In this document: positions 19,661-27,772 of the stretch, in pieces | How positions within the stretch are numbered: position 1 is the stretch's first letter | Layout of the letters: the number at the start of each line of letters is the position of its first letter | Translations under genes and position numbers: made by a program | The notes under the pieces: model-generated | Seen by the model: only the letters and a program-made list of their open reading frames with translations | Databases searched by the model: none | Told to the model about the DNA's origin: nothing | Origin: Lysinibacillus sp. BPa_S21 | GTDB taxonomy: Bacteria > Bacillota > Bacilli > Bacillales_A > Planococcaceae | Assembly: GCF_023337795.1 (NCBI RefSeq) | Contig: NZ_JALIRS010000004.1 | Span: forward strand, 62,001-126,000 | DNA: 64,000 bases | Direction of reading: 5' to 3'

Positions 19661-19663
19661 GAA

Positions 19664-20107
19664 TTACCGACCTCCGTTTGCAATCACTTGGCGGACTTGC
19701 TCTTCAGTTAAATTTGAACGAATACTAATATCAGCTACAGAAAGACCCTGCTTATTTAGTTCAAGCACCTGACTTACAATAATTTGATGGATAGGTTTCG
19801 TTTTGGGAGTAGCTTGTCCTGTTTTCGATGCCTGAGCAGCCTGTTGAACAGCTTGCATGACCTGCTGAACTTTCGGATTTGCTACCGTGTTATTTTGCGC
19901 TGACGGTGATTTAACCTGAAACTCTGGCTCTAATAACAGCTCTTCCTCAACAATTTTTAAACGACGTTTTAAATTATTAGTTTCTTGAAAAATAGAGATG
20001 GATAGCTCCTCAACATCTTGTTCGACTTTTTTCGCGCTATTTTTGAAAAAGAACGAAACAATTATTAGGAGTATTCCTACAATCATAAGTATGATGGATA
20101 AATCCAA
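19664..20107 (-). CDS. membrane-anchored protein with C-terminal HTH-like module
   Basis: TTG at 20107 is 8 nt after GAGG; the GTG at 20116 overlaps that site. The 147-aa product has one N-terminal membrane helix, a charged coiled coil (KKVEQDVEELSISIFQETNN), a Gln/Ala/Thr-rich linker, and a C-terminal helix-turn-helix-like segment (VLELNKQGLSVADISIRSNL). This resembles the DUF6115-type proteins of Bacilli. It is paired with the MltG-like gene. No experimental role known to me. Confidence 0.6.
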   Translation of the reverse strand: MDLSIILMIVGILLIIVSFFFKNSAKKVEQDVEELSISIFQETNNLKRRLKIVEEELLLEPEFQVKSPSAQNNTVANPKVQQVMQAVQQAAQASKTGQATPKTKPIHQIIVSQVLELNKQGLSVADISIRSNLTEEQVRQVIANGGR

Positions 20108-20267
20108 TAGTTTCACCTCATTAAGTATGTAATTATAAGATATTTTACCATATGCAAACTTAATATGAAATGAAGGTAGATTTTTTTTCAGTTTGTGTTA
20201 TAATGGGTTAGTCGTATAAATCATGCTCAAAAATTTTAATTCTTGATATAGAGTGGGAGGGTTAATA

Positions 20268-20417
20268 ATGCGCGTAAACATTACTTTAGCTTGCACAGAT
20301 TGCGGCGAACGTAACTACATTTCTAAAAAGAACAAGCGTAACAATCCAGAGCGTCTTGAACTTAAAAAATATTGCTCTCGCGAGAAGAAATACACTCTTC
20401 ACCGTGAAACTAAGTAA
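20268..20417 (+). CDS. rpmG: 50S ribosomal protein L33
   Basis: 49 aa ([20 protein letters not shown]...), with the zinc-ribbon pairs reduced as in many L33 paralogues: CTDC is present near the N-terminus and a single Cys (KKYCSRE) near residue 36. ATG follows GGGAGG. Stands alone before the yqgN-like gene, as in B. subtilis. Its own terminator follows. Confidence 0.93.
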   Translation: MRVNITLACTDCGERNYISKKNKRNNPERLELKKYCSREKKYTLHRETK

Positions 20418-20426
20418 TCGCTCATT

Positions 20427-20455
20427 AAGCCAAAACCACTTGTGGTTTTGGCTTT
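20427..20455 (+). terminator. rpmG terminator
   Basis: AAGCCAAAACCAC / GTGGTTTTGGCTT, a 13-bp stem with a 2-nt loop followed by TCT. Confidence 0.8.
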
Positions 20456-20482
20456 CTACATTTTAATAGGAGGTAGCTTAGC

Positions 20483-21067
20483 ATGGATAAAGTAACTTTA
20501 CGGAATGAGGTAAAGGAAGCACTTGCAAAAATAAGCGAAGTAGCTTACCGCGATCTATCAACTACTGTAGTTAAAAAAGTGCTACAGGAATCATATATAA
20601 TAGAAGCAAGTACAATTGGCATTACCATTTCCAATAAGCCAGAAATCGACACTATTCAATTAATAGAAGAACTATGGAAACTTGATAAAAAAGTTGCTGT
20701 ACCTAAATGTAATCCAAAAACAAGAGAGATGTCATTTTATGCCATTGAATCATTTGCCCAGCTTGAAACTGTTTATATGCATTTGCGTGAGCCAATTCCA
20801 GAGAAGTGTGAGTTTGTTGACGCAAATGAAATGGATGTCATACTTGTTCCGGGAGTTGTTTTTGATAAGTTCGGCTATCGAATAGGCTATGGCGGTGGTT
20901 ATTACGATCGCTATATATTAAACTATAAGAAGGGTATGCTCATTTCTCTGTTATTTGAAGAGCAGCTATATGAACACATACCTACAGAAGCGCACGATTG
21001 CCCTGTAGATATCATTGTGACACCGACAAAGCGTATTGATTGTGTAACACAACGAGGAGCGAATTAA
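20483..21067 (+). CDS. yqgN: 5-formyltetrahydrofolate cyclo-ligase
   Basis: 194 aa. It uses ATP to convert 5-formyl-THF to 5,10-methenyl-THF in the one-carbon pool. The Gly-rich signature FDKFGYRIGYGGGYYDRYI is the nucleotide and folate site. ATG follows AGGAGG. yqgQ follows after 1 nt, so they are cotranscribed. Confidence 0.93.
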   Translation: MDKVTLRNEVKEALAKISEVAYRDLSTTVVKKVLQESYIIEASTIGITISNKPEIDTIQLIEELWKLDKKVAVPKCNPKTREMSFYAIESFAQLETVYMHLREPIPEKCEFVDANEMDVILVPGVVFDKFGYRIGYGGGYYDRYILNYKKGMLISLLFEEQLYEHIPTEAHDCPVDIIVTPTKRIDCVTQRGAN

Positions 21068-21068
21068 A

Positions 21069-21278
21069 ATGGACAAAATGTTAGATATTTATGAATTATT
21101 AAAAACATACGGCACTTTTATTTACACACGTGATCCTATTGGTGATTTGATGTTAATGGAGGATGAAATTCGTGAGTTGTATAAAGCGAATGTACTAGAT
21201 ATTAAAGATTACCAAATGGCATTATTACTAATTCGTCAAGAAACAACAAAACTTCGTATGAAAGAAAATCATCAGTAA
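21069..21278 (+). CDS. yqgQ: YqgQ family protein
   Basis: 69-aa acidic helical protein (MDKMLDIYELLKTYGTFIYT...) with the family features TRDPIGDLMLMEDEIRELYK. RBS ACGAGGAG lies at the end of yqgN. A DUF910/YqgQ member of unknown function; in B. subtilis it also follows the yqgN region. Confidence 0.85.
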   Translation: MDKMLDIYELLKTYGTFIYTRDPIGDLMLMEDEIRELYKANVLDIKDYQMALLLIRQETTKLRMKENHQ

Positions 21279-21340
21279 TGTTTTAAATATAATTCATTTG
21301 GGGTATTGTAAAAATAATGTAACAAGTATGTAATATTCAT

Positions 21341-21366
21341 AAAACAGTGGTTTTCCACTGTTTTTA
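21341..21366 (+). terminator. terminator after yqgQ
   Basis: AAACAGTGG / CCACTGTTT with a TTTT loop and TTT tail. The 21279-21555 gap otherwise holds only AT-rich leader sequence for the ltaS-type gene. Confidence 0.75.
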
Positions 21367-21555
21367 TAATTTACGAAACTTTTTACAAAGAAAAACGTAT
21401 ATATTATTGTCCAGCGCATAAACGAACAAGGAGAACGGTTTTTCAAAAATATATCTATTGATTATCTGTTAAAAAAAGATTAAGATATATTTTGTTTCAG
21501 TAACAAATGTTAAAAATTATTATTTTTTTGTAAGAAAGTAGGGAGGATGTTAGGA

Positions 21556-23451
21556 ATGAAATCAATAAAGTGGCCTAAACATTCATTTATGATACTAGCA
21601 ATTGTAGCAACTTGGATTAAAACGGTCATTGTTTATCACACAAGCTTTGAAATGAAACTTGAAAATGCGATGCAACAATTTATTTTGTTTATTAATCCAT
21701 TAAGCTTCTTGCTATTTGCTTATGGTATATCGTTATTCTTTAAATCGCCAAAAGTTAAAAGTCGTTATATAATTACGATTAGTGTTATTTTATCTATAGT
21801 CTTATATGGGAATGTGGCGTTCTATCGTTTCTACAACGACTTTATTACGATACCAGTATTATTCCAAACAAGTAACTTTGGTGATTTAGGAACATCAGTA
21901 GCAGCGATTGTAAGCCCTTGGGATTTATTATATTTCGTCGATGTACTTATTCTAATATTAGCTAATAAATATTTACCTAAAATCAAAGAAACTGTAAAAA
22001 TCAACGTAGAATTCCGTCGCGCATACTTCGTATTGGCGATTGCTGTGTCGTTCTTAAACTTAGGATTATCAGAAACAGAGCGTCCTCAATTGTTAACACG
22101 TAGCTTTGACCGTGAATTACTTGTGAAAAACATTGGTACTTATAACTACCATTTGTATGATATTTATATTCAATCTAAATCTTCTGCTCAACGTGCATTA
22201 GCGGATGGCAGTGAATTAGTAGAAGTGAACAACTATATTCGTTCAAATCAAGCAGCAGTTAACCCACAAATGTTTGGTAAATACAAGGGTCGTAATTTGA
22301 TTGTTGTTTCGATGGAGTCTTTACAAAACTTTGTTATTAATAATCAAATGGATGGTCATGAAGTTACACCATTCTTAAACTCTTTAACAAAAGATAAAGA
22401 TACGTTTTATTTCAGTAACTTCTATCACCAAACTGGATTAGGGAAAACTTCAGACTCAGAGTTTATTTTAGAAAACTCATTGTTCGGCTTAGGTCGTGGA
22501 GCGGTATTCTTCACACACGGTGGAAATACGTATAACTCTATGGCTGAGCGCCTTGGAGATAATGGCTACTTTACGAATGTCATGCACCCAAATAATAAAT
22601 CATTCTGGAATCGTGACATGATGTATCAATCATTACACATTAATAAATTCTATGACATAGACTCATATAAAATTGGCGAAGGGCAAGCTGTTAACTGGGG
22701 TATGAAAGATATCCCATTCGTAGAGCAATCTGCAGCATTAATGAAAGATATGCCTCAGCCGTTCTATTCTCGATTAATTACTTTAACGAACCACTATCCA
22801 TTCACATTGGATCCAGAAGATGTAATGATTCCTGAATATACTTCAAATTCAGGGACATTAAATCGATATTTCCAAACAGTTCGTTATATGGATGAAGCAC
22901 TTAAAGACTTCTTCCAAAGCTTAAAAGATCAGGGTGTATATGATAACTCTATTATTGTAATGTATGGTGACCATTACGGTATTTCAGAAAACCACAACAA
23001 AGCGATGGCTCAATATTTAGAAAAAGAAAAAATTACACCATTTGATAATGCATTGCTACAAGAAGTACCTTTATTCATCCATATCCCTGGAGCAGGTGAT
23101 GGTAAAGAAATGACAGAGGTTGCTGGACAAATGGATTTACGTCCAACAATTTTACACCTTCTTGGCGTTGAAACTTCAAAAGATATGCAACTTGGTGCAG
23201 ACCTATTTTCACCAGAGCATGAAGATTTCGTTGTTTTCCGTGACGGTCGTTTTGTAACAGATAAATATGTCTATGCTGGTGAAGCTTGTTATGACAAAGC
23301 CACTGGGGAAGAAATTGAAGGTGAGCCATGTCAGCCATACGCTGATCGAGCTACGAAAGAACTAGAAAGTTCTGATGCCATTATTAATGGCGATTTACTC
23401 CGCTTCTATGACCAAAAGACAGGTAACTTGAAGCATGGGGCAGTCAAGTAA
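21556..23451 (+). CDS. ltaS: lipoteichoic acid synthase family protein
   Basis: 631 aa. Five N-terminal membrane helices (residues about 10-190), then an extracellular sulfatase-fold domain. It polymerises glycerol-phosphate from phosphatidylglycerol. The metal/nucleophile motif is GLGKTSDSEF, whose Thr is the catalytic residue. Another metal site is VMYGDHYGISENHN. ATG 21556 is 9 nt after GGGAGG, which abuts an ATG at 21547. Bacilli carry several paralogues (ltaS, yfnI, yqgS, yvgJ); synteny fits yqgS, so primary synthase versus paralogue cannot be decided from this window. Confidence 0.9.
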   Translation: MKSIKWPKHSFMILAIVATWIKTVIVYHTSFEMKLENAMQQFILFINPLSFLLFAYGISLFFKSPKVKSRYIITISVILSIVLYGNVAFYRFYNDFITIPVLFQTSNFGDLGTSVAAIVSPWDLLYFVDVLILILANKYLPKIKETVKINVEFRRAYFVLAIAVSFLNLGLSETERPQLLTRSFDRELLVKNIGTYNYHLYDIYIQSKSSAQRALADGSELVEVNNYIRSNQAAVNPQMFGKYKGRNLIVVSMESLQNFVINNQMDGHEVTPFLNSLTKDKDTFYFSNFYHQTGLGKTSDSEFILENSLFGLGRGAVFFTHGGNTYNSMAERLGDNGYFTNVMHPNNKSFWNRDMMYQSLHINKFYDIDSYKIGEGQAVNWGMKDIPFVEQSAALMKDMPQPFYSRLITLTNHYPFTLDPEDVMIPEYTSNSGTLNRYFQTVRYMDEALKDFFQSLKDQGVYDNSIIVMYGDHYGISENHNKAMAQYLEKEKITPFDNALLQEVPLFIHIPGAGDGKEMTEVAGQMDLRPTILHLLGVETSKDMQLGADLFSPEHEDFVVFRDGRFVTDKYVYAGEACYDKATGEEIEGEPCQPYADRATKELESSDAIINGDLLRFYDQKTGNLKHGAVK

Positions 23452-23509
23452 CAAAAAAGAGATCTCACGATAGCAGGGCACTGAAAAAGTCTCTATATCT
23501 TCTCATTTC

Positions 23510-23552
23510 GCGAGGTATTCAACGATTAAATCGTTGAATACCTCGCTTTTTT
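23510..23552 (+). terminator. ltaS terminator
   Basis: An 18-bp perfect stem (GCGAGGTATTCAACGATT and its complement) followed by TTTTTT. Confidence 0.9.
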
Positions 23553-23573
23553 CATTTGGCACTGTACTCTACT

Positions 23574-23703
23574 GTTGTTTTCCGAAGCATTGCGCTCGCT
23601 TTCCGCGGGCGAGTGCCGCGCCTCCTCCTTACGCTTCGCTTCGTGTGGGGACTCGTCTGTCTCGCTTTCTCGCAGGAGTCGAGCGATGCTTCTCCAAACA
23701 ACG
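23574..23703. repeat. intergenic repeat family B, copy 1
   Basis: A GC-rich 130-bp element ending in imperfect inverted repeats: GAAGCATTGCGCTCG on the left, CGAGCGATGCTTC on the right. Its reverse complement shares the ordered blocks GAGACAGACGAG and CTCGCCCGCG with the copy at 55400. The 23452-23968 interval contains no convincing gene; short open frames here arise from the element. Confidence 0.7.
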
Positions 23704-23922
23704 CAATGTATTCGTTTTCCTTTAAATAAAAGAATCAATGTGCAGGTGGCGTCCCCGATGATTTCAAATCAAAAAACTTTTAATTTAAGTCCATGCATGG
23801 CGTCTACGTTACATCAAAAATCACCGAAATAATTTTTACAAGAGAAATCAAAAAACGTACGAAAAGCTGTCTATAAAATAGACGAATCAATGAGAGAAAC
23901 TTCCTGCAATAAAAAAACATAG

Positions 23923-23957
23923 AAAAAGAGCAGCCTCAATGGAGGCTGCTCTTTTTT
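23923..23957 (-). terminator. terminator of the DUF2759 gene
   Basis: AAAAAGAGCAGCCTC / GGAGGCTGCTCTTTTT, a 15-bp stem with A and T tracts on both sides. Confidence 0.85.
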
Positions 23958-23968
23958 CTGTCTAAATT

Positions 23969-24148
23969 TTAGTGTAATTTTGTTGGGTATCCGCTATTAA
24001 TAACAGTCATAATAACAAACCAACCGAATACTGCAGCACTTAATACGTTGAAAACAACACTTAAAAGGTTCTTTTCCTTAATTGCTTGGAATGTACCAAC
24101 TACAGCTAAAATCGCAACTAGACCAAAAATAACCATTAATAAGTTCAT
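23969..24148 (-). CDS. DUF2759 membrane protein (YqgW-like)
   Basis: 59 aa: MNLLMVIFGLVAILAVVGTF then a loop (QAIKEKNLLSV) and a second helix (VVFNVLSAAVFGWFVIMTVI). The two-helix layout and length fit DUF2759. AAGGAG precedes the ATG by 12 nt. Neighbouring YqgX- and YqgY-like genes match B. subtilis order. Function unknown. Confidence 0.75.
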   Translation of the reverse strand: MNLLMVIFGLVAILAVVGTFQAIKEKNLLSVVFNVLSAAVFGWFVIMTVINSGYPTKLH

Positions 24149-24316
24149 TAAAAATAGACACTCCTTTCGACATCAGAAAATGAATGTCGTAAACAATATT
24201 CCTCCTTAATTGTAAACGTTCTACCTGTTTTTGTCGAGAACTAAAATAGTTTAAACTATGAACATTTATCGTCAAATTGTGGCAAAGGTTGTATAATTGA
24301 AATTGAGGTGATAACA

Positions 24317-24961
24317 ATGATGAACGTACGAAGTTATTCACTTGGACCTGTCCAAACGAATTGTTATATCGTATCGAATAAAAATAAGGAATGCTTAATA
24401 TTTGATCCAGGAGAAGAAGCAGATCGCATCATCAAGACTATCCGCAGTAACAATCTAAAACCACTAGCCATCTTTTTAACACATGCACATTTCGACCATA
24501 TCGGTGCCGTGGATGCTGTCCGTGAGGCTTTTGATGTTCCGGTATGGATTCATGAAAAAGAAGTAAGCTGGTTAGGAGATCCAACAAAAAATGGCTCTAG
24601 TAAATACGCAGCATTACCAGATTATATTGTCGGTGCCCCAGCTGAAGAAAATATTATTAAAAAAGAACAGCTATTAGAAATAAGCGATTTTAATTTTAAA
24701 GCGATTTTTACGCCAGGACATTCACCAGGTAGTATTTCATATATATTTGCAAATGATGGCTTCGCTATTGTTGGAGATACACTATTTGAACAAAGTGTAG
24801 GTCGTACAGATTTACTTGGAGGCTCGACAAAAGTATTACTTACATCCATTCACGATAAGTTATTGACACTACCTGAGGATACTATTATCTACCCCGGTCA
24901 TGGGAACTATACAACGGTCGGTGCAGAAATGGAAACAAATCCTTTTTTAAATGGTTTTTAA
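24317..24961 (+). CDS. yqgX: MBL-fold hydrolase YqgX (glyoxalase II-like)
   Basis: 214-aa metallo-beta-lactamase fold. The dinuclear metal motif THAHFDHIG, later PGHSPGS, VGDTLFEQSVGR and YPGHGNYT are all present. YqgX-type enzymes are annotated as glyoxalase II-like, and some homologues act in bacillithiol-dependent detoxification; the substrate cannot be read from sequence. ATG 24317 follows GAGGTG. Confidence 0.88.
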   Translation: MMNVRSYSLGPVQTNCYIVSNKNKECLIFDPGEEADRIIKTIRSNNLKPLAIFLTHAHFDHIGAVDAVREAFDVPVWIHEKEVSWLGDPTKNGSSKYAALPDYIVGAPAEENIIKKEQLLEISDFNFKAIFTPGHSPGSISYIFANDGFAIVGDTLFEQSVGRTDLLGGSTKVLLTSIHDKLLTLPEDTIIYPGHGNYTTVGAEMETNPFLNGF

Positions 24962-25060
24962 ATTAGCTGATAAAGGTAATAGTTAAATATCATTCATTGG
25001 AAATATTACATTCTTTTATGATAAAATAAGATAATCATGGAAGGTAGTGGATGGTATCTG

Positions 25061-25214
25061 TTAAAACGTATATCATTTATATAAGTTGATTGGAGTGGAG
25101 ACTGGACGCCACCAGGAAGCTTTCCTCTGCGTCAGCGGCAAATGTTTTATTTGTGTGAAAGCGAAGCGGCAGCAACAACAACAACAACAAAGTGCACAGT
25201 CGGAACGGAATCAA
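25061..25214. repeat. intergenic repeat family A, copy 3, with a CAA microsatellite
   Basis: TTAAAACGTATATC through GATTGGAGTGGAGACTGG matches the copy at 3334. The right end (CAGTCGGAACGGAATCAAC) is the inverse of the left end of the copy at 14297. Inside is a short (CAA/ACA)n tract at 25171-25191. The 24962-25259 interval holds no other recognisable feature. Confidence 0.7.
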
Positions 25215-25259
25215 CCTCACGTGATGGTGATCAACCAAATAATAATAGGTGTGATGTAA

Positions 25260-25520
25260 ATGGAATTATTATTGCTATTATCGCTTATTACTGATTTTAG
25301 TTATTTAGTACAACATAGTCCATTTATTAAAGTATACATTTATACTATTTTCGATAAAATTGCTGTCATTGATACGAATCTTGACGTATCTATTGACTTA
25401 ACTGTCAATGTCAATTTCGAAAGTAAAATTTATCCTTCTCATATGTTTCTTAATAAATGGTTGAGAAAAGTAATTTACAGTAAATCAGATAATGACGAAG
25501 AATTAAAGTCCCTTTTATAA
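25260..25520 (+). CDS. candidate MifM-like arrest leader peptide upstream of yidC2
   Basis: 86 aa. The N-terminus is a short hydrophobic segment (MELLLLLSLITDFSYLV). The C-terminal part reads NKWLRKVIYSKSDNDEELK, close to the arrest region of B. subtilis MifM as I remember it (W-I-R-K-V, then N-D-E-E-D), with a one-residue difference in spacing. The last codons and the stop lie in the 5' arm of a hairpin whose 3' arm carries the yidC2 SD. A stalled ribosome near codons 79-84 would open that hairpin. The RBS is weak (AGGTGTG). Alternative: a meaningless short ORF. Confidence 0.72.
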   Translation: MELLLLLSLITDFSYLVQHSPFIKVYIYTIFDKIAVIDTNLDVSIDLTVNVNFESKIYPSHMFLNKWLRKVIYSKSDNDEELKSLL

Positions 25521-25540
25521 GAAAAATACTTATAAAAGGG
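25510..25540 (+). promoter_or_regulatory. SD-sequestering hairpin of yidC2
   Basis: Perfect 12-bp stem, CCCTTTTATAAG (25510-25521) with CTTATAAAAGGG (25529-25540), and a 7-nt A-rich loop. The 3' arm includes the AAGGGGAG Shine-Dalgarno of the following yidC gene (ATG 25554). The 5' arm covers the end of the leader ORF. No T tract follows, so it is not a terminator. Confidence 0.85.
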
Positions 25541-25553
25541 GAGAAATTAATTA

Positions 25554-26204
25554 ATGTTTGAATTTATAACACAACCACTGACAAATTTGCTAGATATTTT
25601 CTTTAATTTTACGGGGAGCTATGTAGTGGCCTTAGTGATTTTAACAGTGCTAATACGCTTAATTTTAATGTATCCAAATTATAAATCCTTTAAATCCCAA
25701 CAAACAATTACACAAACGTCGTTAGGTAATAAGGAAAAATTAATAGAGCTACAATCAAATTTAAGCAAGGCTAAAACAGAAGAAGAGCGTAAAGAATATC
25801 AGTTGCAAATCTCTCAAATAATGATGGAAAACTTTTCGGGTATGAAAACAGGTTGTTTAACAGCGCTTATACAATTTCCGATTTTAAGCGGACTGTATTA
25901 TACCATTACAAAAAACAATGCCATCAAGCATGAGAATTTCTTTTGGTTTAATCTAGGGTCTGCCGATATTTTTATGACAATTATCGCAGGTTTAGCGATG
26001 ATGATTCAAATTTATATGTCAGTTAAGCTATCTGATAATCGCAATCCACAAATGAAAATAATGATAGTTATGATGCCTATGATGATTGTTATTTCTTCAA
26101 TTTTCATGCCATCAGCCATCCCATTTTATTGGACAATTTCATCTTTGTGGGTGATATTACAGAGCTTCGTGTTTAATAAATTAAAGCCTGAATTAACTTC
26201 ATAA
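25554..26204 (+). CDS. yidC: membrane protein insertase YidC (second paralogue type)
   Basis: 216 aa. An Oxa1/YidC/Alb3 insertase with about five membrane helices, the conserved Arg in the first core helix (LTVLIRLILMYP) and a basic, coiled-coil cytoplasmic hairpin (residues about 55-85). It lacks the lipobox Cys seen at the N-terminus of SpoIIIJ/YidC1. It is short for the family and begins almost at the first core helix. The arrest-like leader and hairpin upstream are the arrangement that controls YidC2 in B. subtilis. Confidence 0.88.
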   Translation: MFEFITQPLTNLLDIFFNFTGSYVVALVILTVLIRLILMYPNYKSFKSQQTITQTSLGNKEKLIELQSNLSKAKTEEERKEYQLQISQIMMENFSGMKTGCLTALIQFPILSGLYYTITKNNAIKHENFFWFNLGSADIFMTIIAGLAMMIQIYMSVKLSDNRNPQMKIMIVMMPMMIVISSIFMPSAIPFYWTISSLWVILQSFVFNKLKPELTS

Positions 26205-26209
26205 AATAC

Positions 26210-26282
26210 AAAATCCCCCTTGCGATTCGTTGGATAGATTAAATAACCAAAATCTAACCATGTAATTGCAAAGGGGATTTTA
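26210..26282 (+). terminator. long hairpin after yidC2
   Basis: AAAATCCCC ... GGGGATTTT outer stem, with inner pairing GGATAGATT / AATCTAACC. The T tract is short, so terminator function is likely but not certain. Confidence 0.55.
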
Positions 26283-26327
26283 CTATGTCTTGATAGATGA
26301 TCATGAATCTGGTGAATAAATTTACAT

Positions 26328-26361
26328 AAAAAAAGCATGTCTCACTTTCGATGAGACACGC
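26328..26361 (-). terminator. terminator of the DUF2626 gene
   Basis: On the minus strand GCGTGTCTCA / TGAGACATGC is followed by TTTTTTT. Confidence 0.8.
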
Positions 26362-26374
26362 GTTTTACGTTGTA

Positions 26375-26617
26375 TTAATGACCAGCACCAGGTACGTGAA
26401 TGAATGTTGTATAGTACGTGAAGCCAGCAAAGAACACAGTTAAATATGCTCCGAAAATGTACATGTACATACGTTCTGAAAGGTTTAAGAAGCCTAATAA
26501 TAAGAATAAACCTGTATTACCTACGAATAATAGCGATACTTCGTTCATACCACCAAGGTAGAACATAACTGCAAAAATACCTGTCCAGAATGCCATAACT
26601 TTATACATATTATCCAT
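26375..26617 (-). CDS. yqgY: DUF2626 membrane protein (YqgY-like)
   Basis: 80 aa, almost entirely membrane: three hydrophobic segments (MAFWTGIFAVMFYLGG, VSLLFVGNTGLFLLLGFL, YIFGAYLTVFFAGFTYYTT). ATG 26617 follows GGAGGGG by about 7 nt; frames extended upstream have no RBS. Length and layout match DUF2626/YqgY, in its B. subtilis position between yqgX and comG. Function unknown. Confidence 0.8.
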   Translation of the reverse strand: MDNMYKVMAFWTGIFAVMFYLGGMNEVSLLFVGNTGLFLLLGFLNLSERMYMYIFGAYLTVFFAGFTYYTTFIHVPGAGH

Positions 26618-26737
26618 GAAGATTTCCCCTCCTTTTGCCCACGACACAATAATCTCTTACTCATTATAAATGATATGAAAGGTATCTGTAAACTGGAACT
26701 TCTTCTTCTTTGTGACAAACAATTGGATTTTTAAAAA

Positions 26738-27448
26738 TTAGTTATCGTTTTCTGTCACGTTTATTTCATATTTACATAAATCGCAATTATGTATCATGCT
26801 ATCAATTTGTACAAAGTCATTGCTTGAATATAACGCATCTACTTGTCCCTTTAAATAGGATTCATGTAAAGAACAAACAATTTCGGAATGAGAAGTAAGC
26901 TGCTCCTGGAATGGACAATTAAAAATGGAGAAAGTCACTTTTTTACCATCTTCTGTTTCTTGAACTTGCGGAATATAGCCGATTAATGCTGCATTGTCAG
27001 TTAATAGCTGGAGCTTTTGTTCGAAAGAAAGGGTATTATTTAATTGTAACTCAGCATTTACATAATTCTTCATTTGCTGGTAGCCGTCTTGGTAGCTAAT
27101 GTCCTGGCATTTTTCTAATGCAGATGGTCCAAATTCTTCAATTAATTGGATTGTCCATTTTAATAGTCGATCTTCTTCACGTCTCGGGAACGTTAATGAT
27201 ACACCTTTATCTGCTGCCTTATAAACACGACCAGGTCTACCACCTTTCCCAGTTTTTGCGAAATCAGCGGTAATAATATTGATTTCTGAGAGTTTTGTTA
27301 AGTGTAGACGTGCAACATTTGGATGAATACCAAATTTATCAGCGATATTTTGGACCGTTACAGTTTTCTTCTCTTGCAGGATATACTCGTAAATGGAGTA
27401 TCTAGTTTCATCGGCCAATGTACTAGTAATTTTTAATGGATGGATCAT
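26738..27448 (-). CDS. ArsR/SufR-like regulator with Cys cluster
   Basis: 236 aa. An N-terminal winged helix (YSIYEYILQEKKTVTVQNIA, HPNVARLHLTKLSE, GRPGRVYKAADKG) belongs to the COG2345-type regulators. The C-terminal half carries four Cys arranged C-x13-C-x29-C-x2-C (NCPF, VCSL, NCDLC). Related SufR-type proteins bind an Fe-S cluster through C-terminal Cys, so a redox or Fe-S signal is plausible here but not shown. It is transcribed away from the comG operon. RBS AGAGGTG. Confidence 0.75.
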   Translation of the reverse strand: MIHPLKITSTLADETRYSIYEYILQEKKTVTVQNIADKFGIHPNVARLHLTKLSEINIITADFAKTGKGGRPGRVYKAADKGVSLTFPRREEDRLLKWTIQLIEEFGPSALEKCQDISYQDGYQQMKNYVNAELQLNNTLSFEQKLQLLTDNAALIGYIPQVQETEDGKKVTFSIFNCPFQEQLTSHSEIVCSLHESYLKGQVDALYSSNDFVQIDSMIHNCDLCKYEINVTENDN

Positions 27449-27635
27449 TTACTTCACCTCTATGTATTTTTTTGAATCTTATCTATTCTACCAAGTGTAG
27501 GAAAAAAATCATGTTAATTCTATTATATTGCATTATTGAAAAAGATACAGTTCCTTTAGACATAAATATTTACTTTTTCATAGGATTATGTTCGTTTCTA
27601 GTGAGAATCTGCATGTTATCCACATTTTTATAGCA

Positions 27636-27693
27636 AAAAACATGTTTGACAGGAAATTTTATAGCAAATTTTTATTTTAAGAAAAGGGCTTTT
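27636..27693 (+). promoter_or_regulatory. candidate ComK AT-boxes upstream of comGA
   Basis: ComK binds paired AAAA-N5-TTTT boxes. Near matches: AAAA-ACATG-TTTG (27636-27648), AAAT-TTTTA-TTTT (27666-27678) and GAAA-AGGGC-TTTT (27681-27693). The gaps between boxes (17 or 32 bp) are close to, but not exactly, the 18 or 31 bp of B. subtilis K-boxes. Suggestive only. Confidence 0.35.
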
Positions 27694-27772
27694 CTAGTGA
27701 CAAATTCGTATCTATACTAGGGATAACGAATAGAGCGGTCATATTCGAATAAACCAGAAGAGGGGTGCGAAT

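Noticed and set aside
23534..23832. Overlapping 60-85 codon frames on both strands
   Set aside because: They arise from the GC-rich repeat element; no RBS, no recognisable protein, and the two strands are open for the same reason.
25171..25191. Possible CRISPR or tandem-repeat array
   Set aside because: It is only a short triplet run without spacers.
26126..26338. 70-codon minus-strand frame after yidC2
   Set aside because: It crosses the end of yidC2 and a terminator hairpin, and has no RBS.
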